DNA from: GCA-020344715 sp050115935
GTDB lineage: Archaea > Thermoproteota > Bathyarchaeia > Bathyarchaeales > Bathyarchaeaceae
Direction of reading: 5' to 3'
Assembly (NCBI GenBank): GCA_050115935.1
Contig: JASFPO010000032.1
Coordinates: 1-17,692 of the forward strand
Length of the DNA: 17,692 bases
Part shown: one piece after another, positions 7,270-14,483 of the stretch
Layout: the number at the start of each line of letters is the position of its first letter
Position numbering within the stretch: the stretch's first letter is position 1
Made by a program: the position numbers and the translations under genes
The notes under the pieces: model-generated
Databases searched by the model: none
Told to the model about the DNA's origin: nothing
Seen by the model: only the letters and a program-made list of their open reading frames with translations

Positions 7270-8875
7270 ACTTCTCCACCTTCTTTTCGTAGAACTCTTT
7301 AGGACGCGAGTAATATTCGGTTATAATCGCGGCAACATCTCTGTAACTTCGTATGTTATGCTTTCGCATCCAACTCAGAACGTTTTTGCGACGTTTTATC
7401 TCTTCTATCAGCTCCTCTTTACTCAACCCAACATGCTCTGAGATCTCTGGAAGTATTGAACTCTTATCAATCAAAGAGTCAAAGCTATCTTTTGTTGGCC
7501 TCCACTTGAAAGCATTACGATAGTCTTCATAATCCACGATTTCATCTACTGAGGTCATTCGCCTGTAGGCTTTCATCTCACCCGCCTGAGGTAGGTGCAC
7601 TCTATGAACCACAGCAATGACATTCATTAGAGGAATGTAAGCTGGTGCAATATCCATAGGCTTCTGGGTTAGACGTTTCACCGCTGTATCAACGCTTTCA
7701 GCATGCATTGTGCACATGCCACCGTGACCGGTAGCCAAAGCCTGAAACAGAACATAGGCTTCGTTGCCTCGAATCTCTCCAACGACGAGGTAGTCGGGGC
7801 GATGCCGCATAGAAGCCTTAACCAAATCGAAGAGTGTTACCTCGCCAGTGTGGTTCGCACCTAGGCCGTAACTTTGTCTGGAGATAAGAGAAACCCAGTT
7901 TTCATGAGACAAGTTGAGCTCAGCTGTTTCCTCAATTGTAAGGATTTTACTTCCAGGCTGGATGAGACAGGCAAGCGCGTTTAGAGCCGTTGTTTTGCCT
8001 GAGCCTGTTCCGCCTAGCACCATGATAGAAGCTCTATTTTCAAGACATGTCCAGAAGTAAGCCGCAACATCTTCAGAGAGTGTTCCAAGGTTGATAAGGT
8101 CAACTATTGAATAAGGGTCGTCACGAAACTTCCTTATCGTGAAGGTTGTGCCAAATGGTGTGATTTCTCGCCTATAGCAGACAGCCAATCTGTGCCTCCC
8201 AGGTAGAGAAGCATCCACTATTGGAAAAGCGGTGCTTACGTGTTTTCCCGACATGTGAACAAGTTTGACTATAAGGTTGTCCACGTTTTCGTCTGTTTTG
8301 AAAACCATATTGGTTTCCAGGTTTTCATATTTCCTGTGCCAAATGTAGACTGATTTGGTGACACCGTCACAGGATATGTCCTCTATGTTTGGGTCGCGCA
8401 TCAATGCGTCGATTGGTCCAAAGCCGACGAGATCTCGCTCGGCGTGATAGAGGATCTTTGACCATGAGACATCTGGGAGCCATCCTAGGCTTATTCGATA
8501 CTTGTCCACGATTTTTTTGGCTTGGCTGTCAAAGAATTCTCTTGGGTTTCTTAGTTCCCCTCTTGGAGAGTGAATCTCAGCGAGCAGAATGTCAAGGATT
8601 TTGTCGTAGATTTCTTTTTCAAAGGTGTCGAGGTGCAGTTCGTCTAGTATGTATTTGTATACGCCAGTTGAGGGATTCTGCACGATGACGGCGTGTGCGA
8701 AGGGCTCATAGAGTGATTGTCTCTCGACAATTGTGAACCCTCTTGGTATGGCAAGGGGTGGTGCCGGTGGAATAGCAACCTTTTTTTGTTTCGCCTTTAA
8801 TTTTGGGCGGAGCTTTATCTTTTTGAATGCACTTTTGAATCTGCCTGAAGAACGCTCCTTTTTGACCTGTGTCAT
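7253..8875 (-). CDS. Type II/IV secretion system ATPase (TadA/ArlI/GspE superfamily)
   Basis: Hexameric cytoplasmic motor that powers pilus assembly. 540 residues from ATG 8875. An in-frame TTG at 8893 would add six residues, but AGGAG lies within that extension at the right distance to be the SD for ATG 8875. A very basic N-terminal 35 residues precede the N-terminal domain. Walker A GGTGSGKTT is at about 288-296; the Asp-box-like ILTIEETAEL at about 311-320; Walker B YLVVGE at about 362-367; the His box GHGGMCTMHAES follows. All catalytic signatures are intact. Length fits archaeal pilus ATPases. It is the first gene of the minus operon. The absence of an ArlH-type partner argues against an archaellum motor. 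Confidence 0.93.
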   Translation of the reverse strand: MTQVKKERSSGRFKSAFKKIKLRPKLKAKQKKVAIPPAPPLAIPRGFTIVERQSLYEPFAHAVIVQNPSTGVYKYILDELHLDTFEKEIYDKILDILLAEIHSPRGELRNPREFFDSQAKKIVDKYRISLGWLPDVSWSKILYHAERDLVGFGPIDALMRDPNIEDISCDGVTKSVYIWHRKYENLETNMVFKTDENVDNLIVKLVHMSGKHVSTAFPIVDASLPGRHRLAVCYRREITPFGTTFTIRKFRDDPYSIVDLINLGTLSEDVAAYFWTCLENRASIMVLGGTGSGKTTALNALACLIQPGSKILTIEETAELNLSHENWVSLISRQSYGLGANHTGEVTLFDLVKASMRHRPDYLVVGEIRGNEAYVLFQALATGHGGMCTMHAESVDTAVKRLTQKPMDIAPAYIPLMNVIAVVHRVHLPQAGEMKAYRRMTSVDEIVDYEDYRNAFKWRPTKDSFDSLIDKSSILPEISEHVGLSKEELIEEIKRRKNVLSWMRKHNIRSYRDVAAIITEYYSRPKEFYEKKVEKFVPAT

Positions 8876-8914
8876 TGTTGTTCTCCTATTCAATAAGAGA
8901 TCACAGTCTGTATT

Positions 8915-8942
8915 AAATATTGCGTCTTGCTAAATACTATTA
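8915..8942 (-). promoter_or_regulatory. Candidate promoter of the pilus assembly operon
   Basis: On the minus strand two TATA-like stretches occur upstream of the ATPase: ATAGTATTTAG near 8942-8932 and AATATTTAAT near 8925-8916. The nearer would start transcription close to 8892, giving a leader of about 17 bases that holds the SD. The choice between them is open. Confidence 0.35.
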
Positions 8943-9265
8943 TCTAACCTATCCCAAAATAAGAATACAAATTTACTTTTCGCACCCTCTCAATTCTTGG
9001 TTATCCGCCACAGAGAGTCAGAAAAACCAGCTGAAACCAAAGCTACTGAAGGAAACCCCCGGCCTATTCCTATTGAAGTCCTGGAGTATTCTTTCCTCTT
9101 CCGAACATGAAAGAATTTTACTCATTATATATCAGAAACCTCACCATGTTTCATCAAGCCAAGCGAGAATATATAGAATGATTACGCATAACAAATAACA
9201 AGAAATTGTAGCGTCTGAAGCATGATGATACAAGATTTATGTCAAGAATCGTAATATAGGTTAAA
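8943..9265. other. AT-rich intergenic region between divergent pilus transcription units
   Basis: No convincing gene is seen. Two TATA-like sequences on the plus strand, TTATATATC (about 9125-9133) and AATATATAG (about 9169-9177), could start longer leaders for the gene at 9325. An open frame across 8920-9198 has no SD and a composition unlike the neighbouring proteins, and is not called. The region separates the assembly operon from the winged-helix gene and is the natural place for regulator binding. Confidence 0.4.
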
Positions 9266-9275
9266 TCTTTTAAGG
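9266..9275 (+). promoter_or_regulatory. TATA-like element before the winged-helix gene
   Basis: TCTTTTAAGG, within GGTTAAATCTTTTAAGG, would place the transcript start near 9297 and give a leader of about 28 bases. A purine-rich AAAGGGGAAG in that leader is the possible SD, though its spacing to ATG 9325 is long. Confidence 0.35.
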
Positions 9276-9324
9276 TGCAACATACAAATAGACACGATAA
9301 ACAGAAAGGGGAAGACGCAGTAAA

Positions 9325-9681
9325 ATGCCTAGAAACCGACCAAAGCTCGAAAAAGCTTCCAAAGAAGCCGAAGCTATTGCAACACACATTCTTACAGACT
9401 CGAAGCTTTCCACTATTAAGAGGATTTTGGAGAAAGATCATGCAATAGACTGTTTATTATTGCTCTACCTAAACAGAGGTAAATGGAAAGAAGCTAAGAC
9501 GTACATGCAACAGTTGGGCTTAACCCTGAGTGATGGAACCTTCCGTTCGCGCATGATAGAGATAGAGCACAACAAGTTTGCCAAAAGCCACCCCATCGAC
9601 CCACTGAAAAAATACTATACAATAACAAAGAAAGGAGAAAAATTAGTTCAGCTTCTCATCCATCTTTTCAACGAACTCTAG
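9325..9681 (+). CDS. Small winged-helix DNA-binding protein (putative regulator)
   Basis: A basic 118-residue protein without TM segments. A helical, charged N-terminus (1-40) is followed by a three-helix, winged-HTH-like pattern. IDCLLLLYLNRGKWKEAKTY would be H1-H2, LTLSDGTFRSRMIEIEHNKF the turn and recognition helix, and KKYYTITKKGEKLVQLLIHL the wing plus last helix. The YYxITxKGExLvxLL ending is typical of archaeal ArsR/PadR-like wHTH proteins. It lies between the assembly operon promoter and the second pilin gene, so control of one or both pilus units is a reasonable inference. It has no recognisable effector domain. The start at ATG is chosen because it is the first in frame. An exact family is not assigned. 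Confidence 0.65.
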   Translation: MPRNRPKLEKASKEAEAIATHILTDSKLSTIKRILEKDHAIDCLLLLYLNRGKWKEAKTYMQQLGLTLSDGTFRSRMIEIEHNKFAKSHPIDPLKKYYTITKKGEKLVQLLIHLFNEL

Positions 9682-9746
9682 CAGGTTTTGACCCTAGAAG
9701 TGCAGCGTAAATGCTTGTTCTCTAGAATCTAGTGTAGTAAGTCGTA

Positions 9747-9755
9747 AGACTTAAA
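9747..9755 (+). promoter_or_regulatory. TATA-like element of the second pilin gene
   Basis: ACTTAAATC lies about 60 bases before ATG 9812. Initiation near 9778 would give a leader of about 35 bases carrying the strong SD GGAGG (9794-9798). That SD is 13 bases from the ATG, longer than usual. Confidence 0.35.
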
Positions 9756-9811
9756 TCTCGTGGTGGCTTTATTTTCGTAGTGAAATCCAAAAAGGAGGGA
9801 TAGTATCCAAA

Positions 9812-10246
9812 ATGAAAAATTTACGGAAATGTCGCAAGGCGCTTAGCCCAGTAGTTGCAGCGATCATCTTGATTGCAGTTACCGTCGCCGTTTCAATTGC
9901 AGTTGCAGCTTGGATGGGAGCACTAACATTCACATTCATGCAGACAGAAGAGCTGAAGATTCTCAGTGCTCAAAAAGTCACAGGCACAAATGCCTTTGAT
10001 CTATCAATTAAGAACACAGGATCTGCGACTCTCACAATGGAGACGATCCTGGTAAACAATGTAGCTGAAACAGACATCGACTGGGATACTGGAACTGCAG
10101 GAAACCAGACAAGTACTCAAGCAGTGGCAGCAGGCGGATCATACACTGTTCGAATATGGTACAACTACGCATCAGGAACCAAATACGAGTTTGCAATATT
10201 GACAGCCGGCGGCAACAAGTACACGTACACTGCTACGGCGCCTTAG
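9812..10246 (+). CDS. Archaeal type IV pilin (PF07790-type), second copy
   Basis: Filament subunit, 144 residues. The leader MKNLRKCRKA precedes LSPVVAAIILIAVTVAVSIA, the archetypal archaeal pilin N-terminus. Cleavage is expected after Ala10, since K-A before LSP replaces the K-G seen in the 1649 pilin. After the helix comes a Thr/Ala/Asn-rich beta domain with one sequon (NQT) and the shared tail SGTKYEFAILT...TATAP. Codon choice and SD strength (AAGGAGGG) fit a well-expressed gene. It is followed after an mRNA hairpin by the coiled-coil and Roadblock genes on the same strand, so the filament protein and these cytoplasmic proteins probably share a transcript. It is probably a paralogue of the 1649 pilin; which of the two is the major subunit is unknown. 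Confidence 0.9.
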   Translation: MKNLRKCRKALSPVVAAIILIAVTVAVSIAVAAWMGALTFTFMQTEELKILSAQKVTGTNAFDLSIKNTGSATLTMETILVNNVAETDIDWDTGTAGNQTSTQAVAAGGSYTVRIWYNYASGTKYEFAILTAGGNKYTYTATAP

Positions 10247-10280
10247 AGAGTGTCAGTACGAGACTGCGTGAGATTGGGGG

Positions 10281-10303
10281 TAGGATTCCTCAAAAAATCC
10301 CTA
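10281..10303 (+). promoter_or_regulatory. Hairpin between the pilin and the coiled-coil gene
   Basis: TAGGATT (10281-10287) pairs with AATCC-TA (10296-10303, C10301 bulged), seven pairs with an eight-base loop. It is not followed by a T-run, so it may be a processing or stability element that lets pilin exceed the downstream proteins rather than a full terminator. A perfect SD, GGAGGTG (10318-10324), follows for the next gene. Confidence 0.4.
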
Positions 10304-10333
10304 TTTCATACCCTATCGGAGGTGTAACAGAAA

Positions 10334-10759
10334 TTGGTCGTAGAACTAAAAGAGTATGAATCAGCAAATGAAATAGCAAAGACATTGGACAGTGAAATTA
10401 CTCACACTAAAAGTATGCTTGGTGAATATCTTCGTCGACTAGACGAAATTAGAGCCTTAGCTGAGCGTTCAAAGAAGATTAGAGACGTAGTTTTCAAACT
10501 TGCTGGTAAGAAAGCTGGACAACAAAATCTGGGCGAGATTACTGTAGGAAATCTCAATGTTGTTTTAGATGCCAACCCGTTTCACGAGCTAACGGCCATT
10601 GAAGAAGCAGTCCGCAGCCAGCAAGAACGACTTCTAGTACTACAAAAAGCACGCGAAGCATTGAAGTGGGTGGATCAAATCGAGGACACTGAGGGACTCA
10701 AATACCTAGTGCTTGAAAGCGATGGGGTGCCAGAGAAGATTTTACTCAAGATCGCATAG
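10334..10759 (+). CDS. Coiled-coil protein of unknown function in the pilin-Roadblock operon
   Basis: A soluble 141-residue protein starting at TTG 10334, nine bases after SD GGAGGTG. I recognise no named family. Two long heptad-like helices are evident: about 3-55 (LKEYESANEIAKTLDSEI... then LRRLDEIRALAERSKKIRD) and about 85-120 (LTAIEEAVRSQQERLLVLQK). They are separated by a short beta-like stretch, EITVGNLNVVLDAN, near 68-81. The last 25 residues, EGLKYLVLESDGVPEKILLKIA, look like a small beta-alpha cap. No cysteines, TM or signal sequence, so it is cytoplasmic. Position between a pilin and two Roadblock-like proteins suggests a scaffold or adaptor linking the Roadblock proteins to the pilus base, but this is inference only. 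Confidence 0.75.
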   Translation: MVVELKEYESANEIAKTLDSEITHTKSMLGEYLRRLDEIRALAERSKKIRDVVFKLAGKKAGQQNLGEITVGNLNVVLDANPFHELTAIEEAVRSQQERLLVLQKAREALKWVDQIEDTEGLKYLVLESDGVPEKILLKIA

Positions 10760-10782
10760 AATTTCCGAAGGATGTATGAGAA

Positions 10783-11589
10783 ATGAATGAAGAAGTCTAC
10801 GCTATCGCAATGAAGAGTGCTTTAACGGAGATTCAAGATGCATGCAAAGATATTAAGTGGGCTTTTATCATCACCAAAGATGACACAATCATATCGGGCA
10901 AGGACGACAAGACTATCAATGCTGAAATCACAAAGGCAGCAGGTTCTTTTCAAAACTTAAAAGAGAAAGCTGAGGCTATAGATGGATTAGACCGACTACT
11001 AGTTGATGGAAGCAAAGGAAAAGCTCAAGTTTCTTCTATTGATGACATATATTTGGTAAGTGGAACTTCTAGACAGGCAGACATGGCTCACATACGTTCA
11101 ATCACTAACGTTGTATTCCCTACAATTTTGCGGGTTTTAGAGAACATCAGTGGCTCTATTGGTAAAGCAGGCCCTGCCCCCCTCAAACCTTTGTTTAGGA
11201 AGCCCCATGATGAGGTTGATGCTGAAAAAAAGCTGACTGGACCAGCAGAGAAAGAACCAGAAAAGGCTAAAAAAAGTGCAGAATTGCCTTTGTCGCCTTC
11301 TCAACAATTGATCGTAGATAAGCTCAGCGGACTGCTAGTGCGAGCTGACACAGTCCAAGTAGACTCTAAAGTTCTAAAACAATGGAGCGCTCTCTTGGAC
11401 GTTAAGGAAGTTAAAGAGGTTGAGCTAGAAACCTTCAGTGGGAGAATGGCACAGTGCAAGGTGAAGACGATAAACGACCGTAAGCTGGAAGGTAGAGGAC
11501 TCATAAGGATACCTGATAAGACCTGTCAGATGCTTGAAGTTAAGAAAGGCGAGTTAATCCGGGTAAAGCCAATTGTGAAGGAGAAGTGA
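10783..11589 (+). CDS. Roadblock/LC7-like domain protein with C-terminal beta-barrel-like domain
   Basis: A cytoplasmic 268-residue protein starting at ATG 10783, behind GAAGGATG. Residues about 8-120 follow the Roadblock/LC7 fold order: helix (ALTEIQDACKD), two strands (WAFIITKDDTIISG), long helix (INAEITKAAGSFQNLKEKAE), three strands (RLLVDG, KAQVSSID, DIYLVSG) and a final helix. A Pro/Lys/Glu-rich linker spans about 125-170. The C-terminal 95 residues end RGLIRIPDKTCQMLEVKKGELIRVKPI, a phrase typical of swapped-hairpin (AbrB-like) or double-psi barrel domains. Roadblock proteins usually dimerise and act as scaffolds or regulators of small Ras-like GTPases, for example MglB. No GTPase is in the window. 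The fusion is unusual; its partner may be the coiled-coil protein upstream or the second Roadblock protein downstream. Domain assignment by pattern, not by search. Confidence 0.7.
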   Translation: MNEEVYAIAMKSALTEIQDACKDIKWAFIITKDDTIISGKDDKTINAEITKAAGSFQNLKEKAEAIDGLDRLLVDGSKGKAQVSSIDDIYLVSGTSRQADMAHIRSITNVVFPTILRVLENISGSIGKAGPAPLKPLFRKPHDEVDAEKKLTGPAEKEPEKAKKSAELPLSPSQQLIVDKLSGLLVRADTVQVDSKVLKQWSALLDVKEVKEVELETFSGRMAQCKVKTINDRKLEGRGLIRIPDKTCQMLEVKKGELIRVKPIVKEK

Positions 11590-11596
11590 TTCAACT

Positions 11597-11974
11597 ATGC
11601 CAAACAAAAGAGCTCTACAAGTTGAAGTTGAAGAACCAGTGGATACGAAGGCAGATGTTGGAGCCAGCCTTCGAGCAACCTTAGAAAACATCAACACCAA
11701 GGAAGGGGTCCTTGGGTACATTCTCAGAGGCCCATCCTCTGCATCTGTGGATCTTAAAGACTCAAGCAGAATAATTGATTACGCTGTTTTGTCCTCAGCA
11801 GCATTTGAATCCAGCGAAAGTCTGTCTCATCTGTTTGAATTGGACACGATACGAAATGTGGTTCTTGAGGGCAAAGACGTAAAAGTCCTCTGTTTGACAA
11901 TCGGCGACCATCGTATCAGCATCTTCATGGACAAGAAAGCTGACCACAACTCGCTGTATAGAAAGCTAACTTAA
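11597..11974 (+). CDS. Small Roadblock/LC7-like protein
   Basis: A soluble 125-residue protein starting at ATG 11597, seven bases after the previous stop, with GGAG upstream. After a disordered, acidic N-terminus (1-20), residues about 23-125 show helix, two strands (GVLGYILRGPSSASVDL), helix, then strands NVVLEGKDVKVLCLTI and HRISIFMDK and a final helix. This is the order of the Roadblock/LC7 fold as in MglB-type proteins. With the larger Roadblock-like protein just upstream it could form a heterodimer. It is the last gene of the second pilin unit, ending before a strong hairpin. A partner GTPase would be expected elsewhere in the genome if the bacterial analogy holds. Sequence similarity to known families is low by eye. 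Confidence 0.62.
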   Translation: MPNKRALQVEVEEPVDTKADVGASLRATLENINTKEGVLGYILRGPSSASVDLKDSSRIIDYAVLSSAAFESSESLSHLFELDTIRNVVLEGKDVKVLCLTIGDHRISIFMDKKADHNSLYRKLT

Positions 11975-11998
11975 CCACAATTTCCTCAATTTTGAACA

Positions 11999-12019
11999 TA
12001 TCCCTCTTTGCGGGGGATA
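11999..12019 (+). terminator. Strong hairpin after the Roadblock operon
   Basis: TATCCCTC (11999-12006) pairs with GGGGGATA (12012-12019), eight pairs with one U-G and a five-base loop. It is bracketed by CCTCA (11984-11988) and TGAGG (12021-12025), which can pair outside it. There is no T-run, so it may protect or end the transcript at this convergent junction. A second weaker hairpin, TCCGC/GCGGA (12106-12124), lies nearer the flavoprotein stop. Confidence 0.4.
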
Positions 12020-12176
12020 GTGAGGTTTGAGAGGAAGAGGCTTATCATTAATTTGAAAAATTCCCTTCTTTTCAACCTCCTCCCTAAACGCTTAACATAG
12101 TCCCCTCCGCTTGTAATAGGCGGATTATACCTTGGTTTGATCCTAAAGCAGGTTTCCTTTGACGGTAGATCAGTGC

Positions 12177-13562
12177 TTACTTGTCAGTTTTCTTTTCTCT
12201 CTTGATGATTTCTCGTCCCACGATTACGCCTGATGCAGATGCTTGGACTAGTCCTCTGGTTACTCCTCCTCCATCACCAATAGTGAACATATTGCGAATC
12301 CGTGTTTCCAAGCAGTTGTTCAACTCTAGTCTTGACGTGTAGAATTTTATTTCTATACCATACAGCAAAGTGTCTTTCGAGTGTATTCCTGGTGTGACAT
12401 GGTCTAAAGCTTGAATCATCTCTCGAATGTCAGCCAGATAGCGGTAGGGCAAGATAAAACTAAGGTCGCCAGGAGTAGCATTCTTCAAGGTGGGAACTAC
12501 AAGGCTCCTTCTAATCCTCTCTTCTGTGGAACGCCTTCCAGCCTCTAAGTCGCCTAGTCTCTGTATGATAACGCCTCCACTGAGAAGGTTGGTTAACCTG
12601 GCAAGGTATTTTCCATAGGCAATAGGTTCTCGGAAAGGTTCAGTAAAACGGGTACTGACCAGTATAGCGAAGTTTGTGTTTTCGGTTTTGTGCTCCGCGT
12701 AGCTTTGCCCGTTGACTGTTAGAATTCCATCATAGGATTCTGTGATCACTTCTCCTCTTGGCGCCACACAGAACGTTCTTACATGATCGTCGAAGCTCTT
12801 GGAATAGTAGATGAACTTAGGTTCATAGAGCGTGTCGGTAAGATCCTCCATAATAGAGGCCAGAACTTCAACCCTTATACCCACATCTACAGGATTGTTC
12901 AACGTTTTTAAGCCCAGAGTCTGAGCTTCAGATTTCAACCATTCAGCGCCGCTTCTGCCTGGAGCAACAATTACGTATTTTCCGAAGATGTTCTCATTCC
13001 GATTGGTTTTTACGCCTTGAACCTTGCCATTCTTCACGAGAAGCCCTTTAACTTCAGCGCGAGTGCGAATCTCCACTTCTCCTTTCAGATGTTGACGCAT
13101 TTTATGAAGGGTTTCTGCGCATTTCTCTGTGCCCATGTGGCGTACTTTTTGGCGAACCAGCTTCAACCCAGCAAAGGAGGCTTTACGTTCGATTTCATCG
13201 ATCTTGTCGGGGTTGGTTCCAAAAACATGGTCAGGTGCTCCAAATTTTCGATAGATGCCGTCAACATAGGCTACGTACTGCGCAAGCTGCTTTTCTGACA
13301 TATATTCGTTGAGCCAGCCTCCGACCTCAGTGGACAAGGTGAGCTTACCGTCGCTGAATGCTCCTGCACCACCCCAGCCGGACAACAGGGTGCAAGGTTG
13401 ACAGTTGATGCATCCTATTCCTCGGCTTGCAGGGCATTTGCGCTTTTCGATATCGGGGCCCATGTCCAACATGAGGATGTTAAGTGGGGTGTTTTGCGTC
13501 AGTTCTAGAGCGGAGAATATTCCAGCAGGACCAGTGCCGACGATGATTACATCAAACTTCAA
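12177..13562 (-). CDS. FAD-dependent dehydrogenase, COG2509-type
   Basis: A flavoprotein of 461 residues starting at TTG 13562, preceded by AAGGA. The N-terminal Rossmann motif VGTGPAG (Gly9, Gly11, Gly14) binds FAD. A cysteine cluster Cys43, Cys51, Cys54, Cys57 (KCPASRGIGCINCQPC) is followed by GWGGAGAFSDGKL, the hallmark of the COG2509 family. APGRSG in the middle and FTIGDGGGVTRGLVQA near the C-terminus complete the FAD site. The cysteines could hold a metal or an iron-sulphur cluster; family members are annotated only as uncharacterised FAD-dependent dehydrogenases, and the substrate is unknown. No TM segments. It is monocistronic, with a TATA-like element of its own, and shows no link to the pilus genes beyond proximity. 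Confidence 0.85.
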   Translation of the reverse strand: MKFDVIIVGTGPAGIFSALELTQNTPLNILMLDMGPDIEKRKCPASRGIGCINCQPCTLLSGWGGAGAFSDGKLTLSTEVGGWLNEYMSEKQLAQYVAYVDGIYRKFGAPDHVFGTNPDKIDEIERKASFAGLKLVRQKVRHMGTEKCAETLHKMRQHLKGEVEIRTRAEVKGLLVKNGKVQGVKTNRNENIFGKYVIVAPGRSGAEWLKSEAQTLGLKTLNNPVDVGIRVEVLASIMEDLTDTLYEPKFIYYSKSFDDHVRTFCVAPRGEVITESYDGILTVNGQSYAEHKTENTNFAILVSTRFTEPFREPIAYGKYLARLTNLLSGGVIIQRLGDLEAGRRSTEERIRRSLVVPTLKNATPGDLSFILPYRYLADIREMIQALDHVTPGIHSKDTLLYGIEIKFYTSRLELNNCLETRIRNMFTIGDGGGVTRGLVQASASGVIVGREIIKREKKTDK

Positions 13563-13602
13563 AGAGGATTCCTTCTAAAGCCCAAAACTACATCTAACAA
13601 GT

Positions 13603-13612
13603 AGGATATATG
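13603..13612 (-). promoter_or_regulatory. TATA-like promoter of the flavoprotein gene
   Basis: On the minus strand GCATATATCC lies about 45 bases before the TTG start. Initiation near 13580 would give a leader of about 18 bases containing AAGGA. Confidence 0.45.
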
Positions 13613-13751
13613 CTCTACGGTATTTCTCAGCAAACTATGTGTTCTAGAAATGATGGTCTCTTGTCCATCAAACCTGCGTCATTTTCAGATTTGAACAAAT
13701 GTATCTTTGGAAGACATGAAACCAGCGACGTTCAACAGATGTCTGCATCTT

Positions 13752-14030
13752 CTAGTCTTTTATGGCTTCCAACAGGCTCATTACGTTCCACAATTTAACT
13801 CGTGTGTAAGGGGGCATGTTGGGGTCCTGCAAGATGTCGTCCAAAACAGATATCGCGTTAGAAGCTCTAACTGCTGGTGTGTACTCTGTCAACTCAAGCG
13901 CATCTATAGATTCCTTAGCAGCCCGCCTGATATTACGCGGCGTCGTAGTGTCTTCAGAAACCATTCCGAGAACAGCTATCGCCTGTTTAACTCTTTCTTC
14001 ATATTCCTGCAATTTTTTCTTTCTCACCAT
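13752..14030 (-). CDS. UPF0147 family protein
   Basis: A small archaeal all-helical protein of 92 residues whose function is not known. After a basic N-terminus (MVRKKKLQEYEERVKQ) it carries the family core: VPRN-like TPRNIRRAAKESIDAL, then VRASNAISVLDDILQDPNMP and RVKLWNVMSLLEAI. Length matches the family. ATG 14030 is eight bases after SD GGAGG. It is divergent from the zinc-ribbon gene across an 84-base gap that holds AT-rich promoter candidates. UPF0147 is widespread in archaea and largely absent from bacteria, which supports an archaeal origin for the window. Confidence 0.88.
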   Translation of the reverse strand: MVRKKKLQEYEERVKQAIAVLGMVSEDTTTPRNIRRAAKESIDALELTEYTPAVRASNAISVLDDILQDPNMPPYTRVKLWNVMSLLEAIKD

Positions 14031-14114
14031 AAGAGAAGCCTCCTAAACCATAAGCTTAAGCGATATTCAGATATTATCTACTCCTAACTAAAATTCCTTG
14101 TGAGGCTATAAAAC

Positions 14115-14468
14115 TTGCCCAAACCAGACGAACTGGAAGCTATGGCTGACTTGTTGCGCCAAGGTGCAACCCTAACTGAGCTCTCTTGTCCTGCCTGTGC
14201 TTCACCGTTGTTCAAACTGAGAAGCGGAAAACTCTGGTGCGCCAAATGTCAGAAACAAGTAGTCGTAGTGAAGGAAGGTGAATTAGCCGAAAAAGTGACG
14301 GCGCCAATGCATCTCCGCACGCTTGAGGCCACAGTCCTAGCGAAGATTCAAGATATAGAAACCAAAATTCAGCAAGAAAACGACCCTGAACAACTGCAGA
14401 AATTGAGCAACATTCTAACTACGCTGCTGCAGAATCTTGAAAAGATAAGAAAAATGAAATCCACATAA
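14115..14468 (+). CDS. Zinc-ribbon protein of the p27 autoantigen (Auto_anti-p27) family
   Basis: A soluble 117-residue protein starting at TTG 14115, behind GTGAGG. Residues 1-22 (DELEAMADLLRQGATL) form a helix. A four-cysteine zinc ribbon follows, Cys25-x2-Cys28 and Cys42-x2-Cys45 (CPACASPLFKL, WCAKCQ), which is the pattern of the archaeal and eukaryotic Sjogren syndrome/scleroderma autoantigen 1 family. The C-terminal 45 residues are coiled coil (IQDIETKIQQENDPEQLQKL). The molecular role of archaeal members is not established. It shares a transcript with the unknown gene downstream (15-base gap). Confidence 0.82.
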   Translation: MPKPDELEAMADLLRQGATLTELSCPACASPLFKLRSGKLWCAKCQKQVVVVKEGELAEKVTAPMHLRTLEATVLAKIQDIETKIQQENDPEQLQKLSNILTTLLQNLEKIRKMKST

Positions 14469-14483
14469 AGAAGGCAAATTAAA

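Noticed and set aside
1649..8875. Archaellum (flagellar) operon
   Set aside because: ArlF, ArlG, ArlH and ArlC/D/E are absent, the platform has duplicated T2SF domains and several extra pilin-like genes are present. A non-archaellum pilus fits better.
8920..9198. Plus-strand frame of 92 codons in the intergenic region
   Set aside because: No SD and no domain pattern. It overlaps TATA-like promoter elements of the flanking genes.
9154..9441. Minus-strand frame rich in Cys and Phe
   Set aside because: Overlaps the winged-helix gene antisense. Composition typical of reverse-frame translation.
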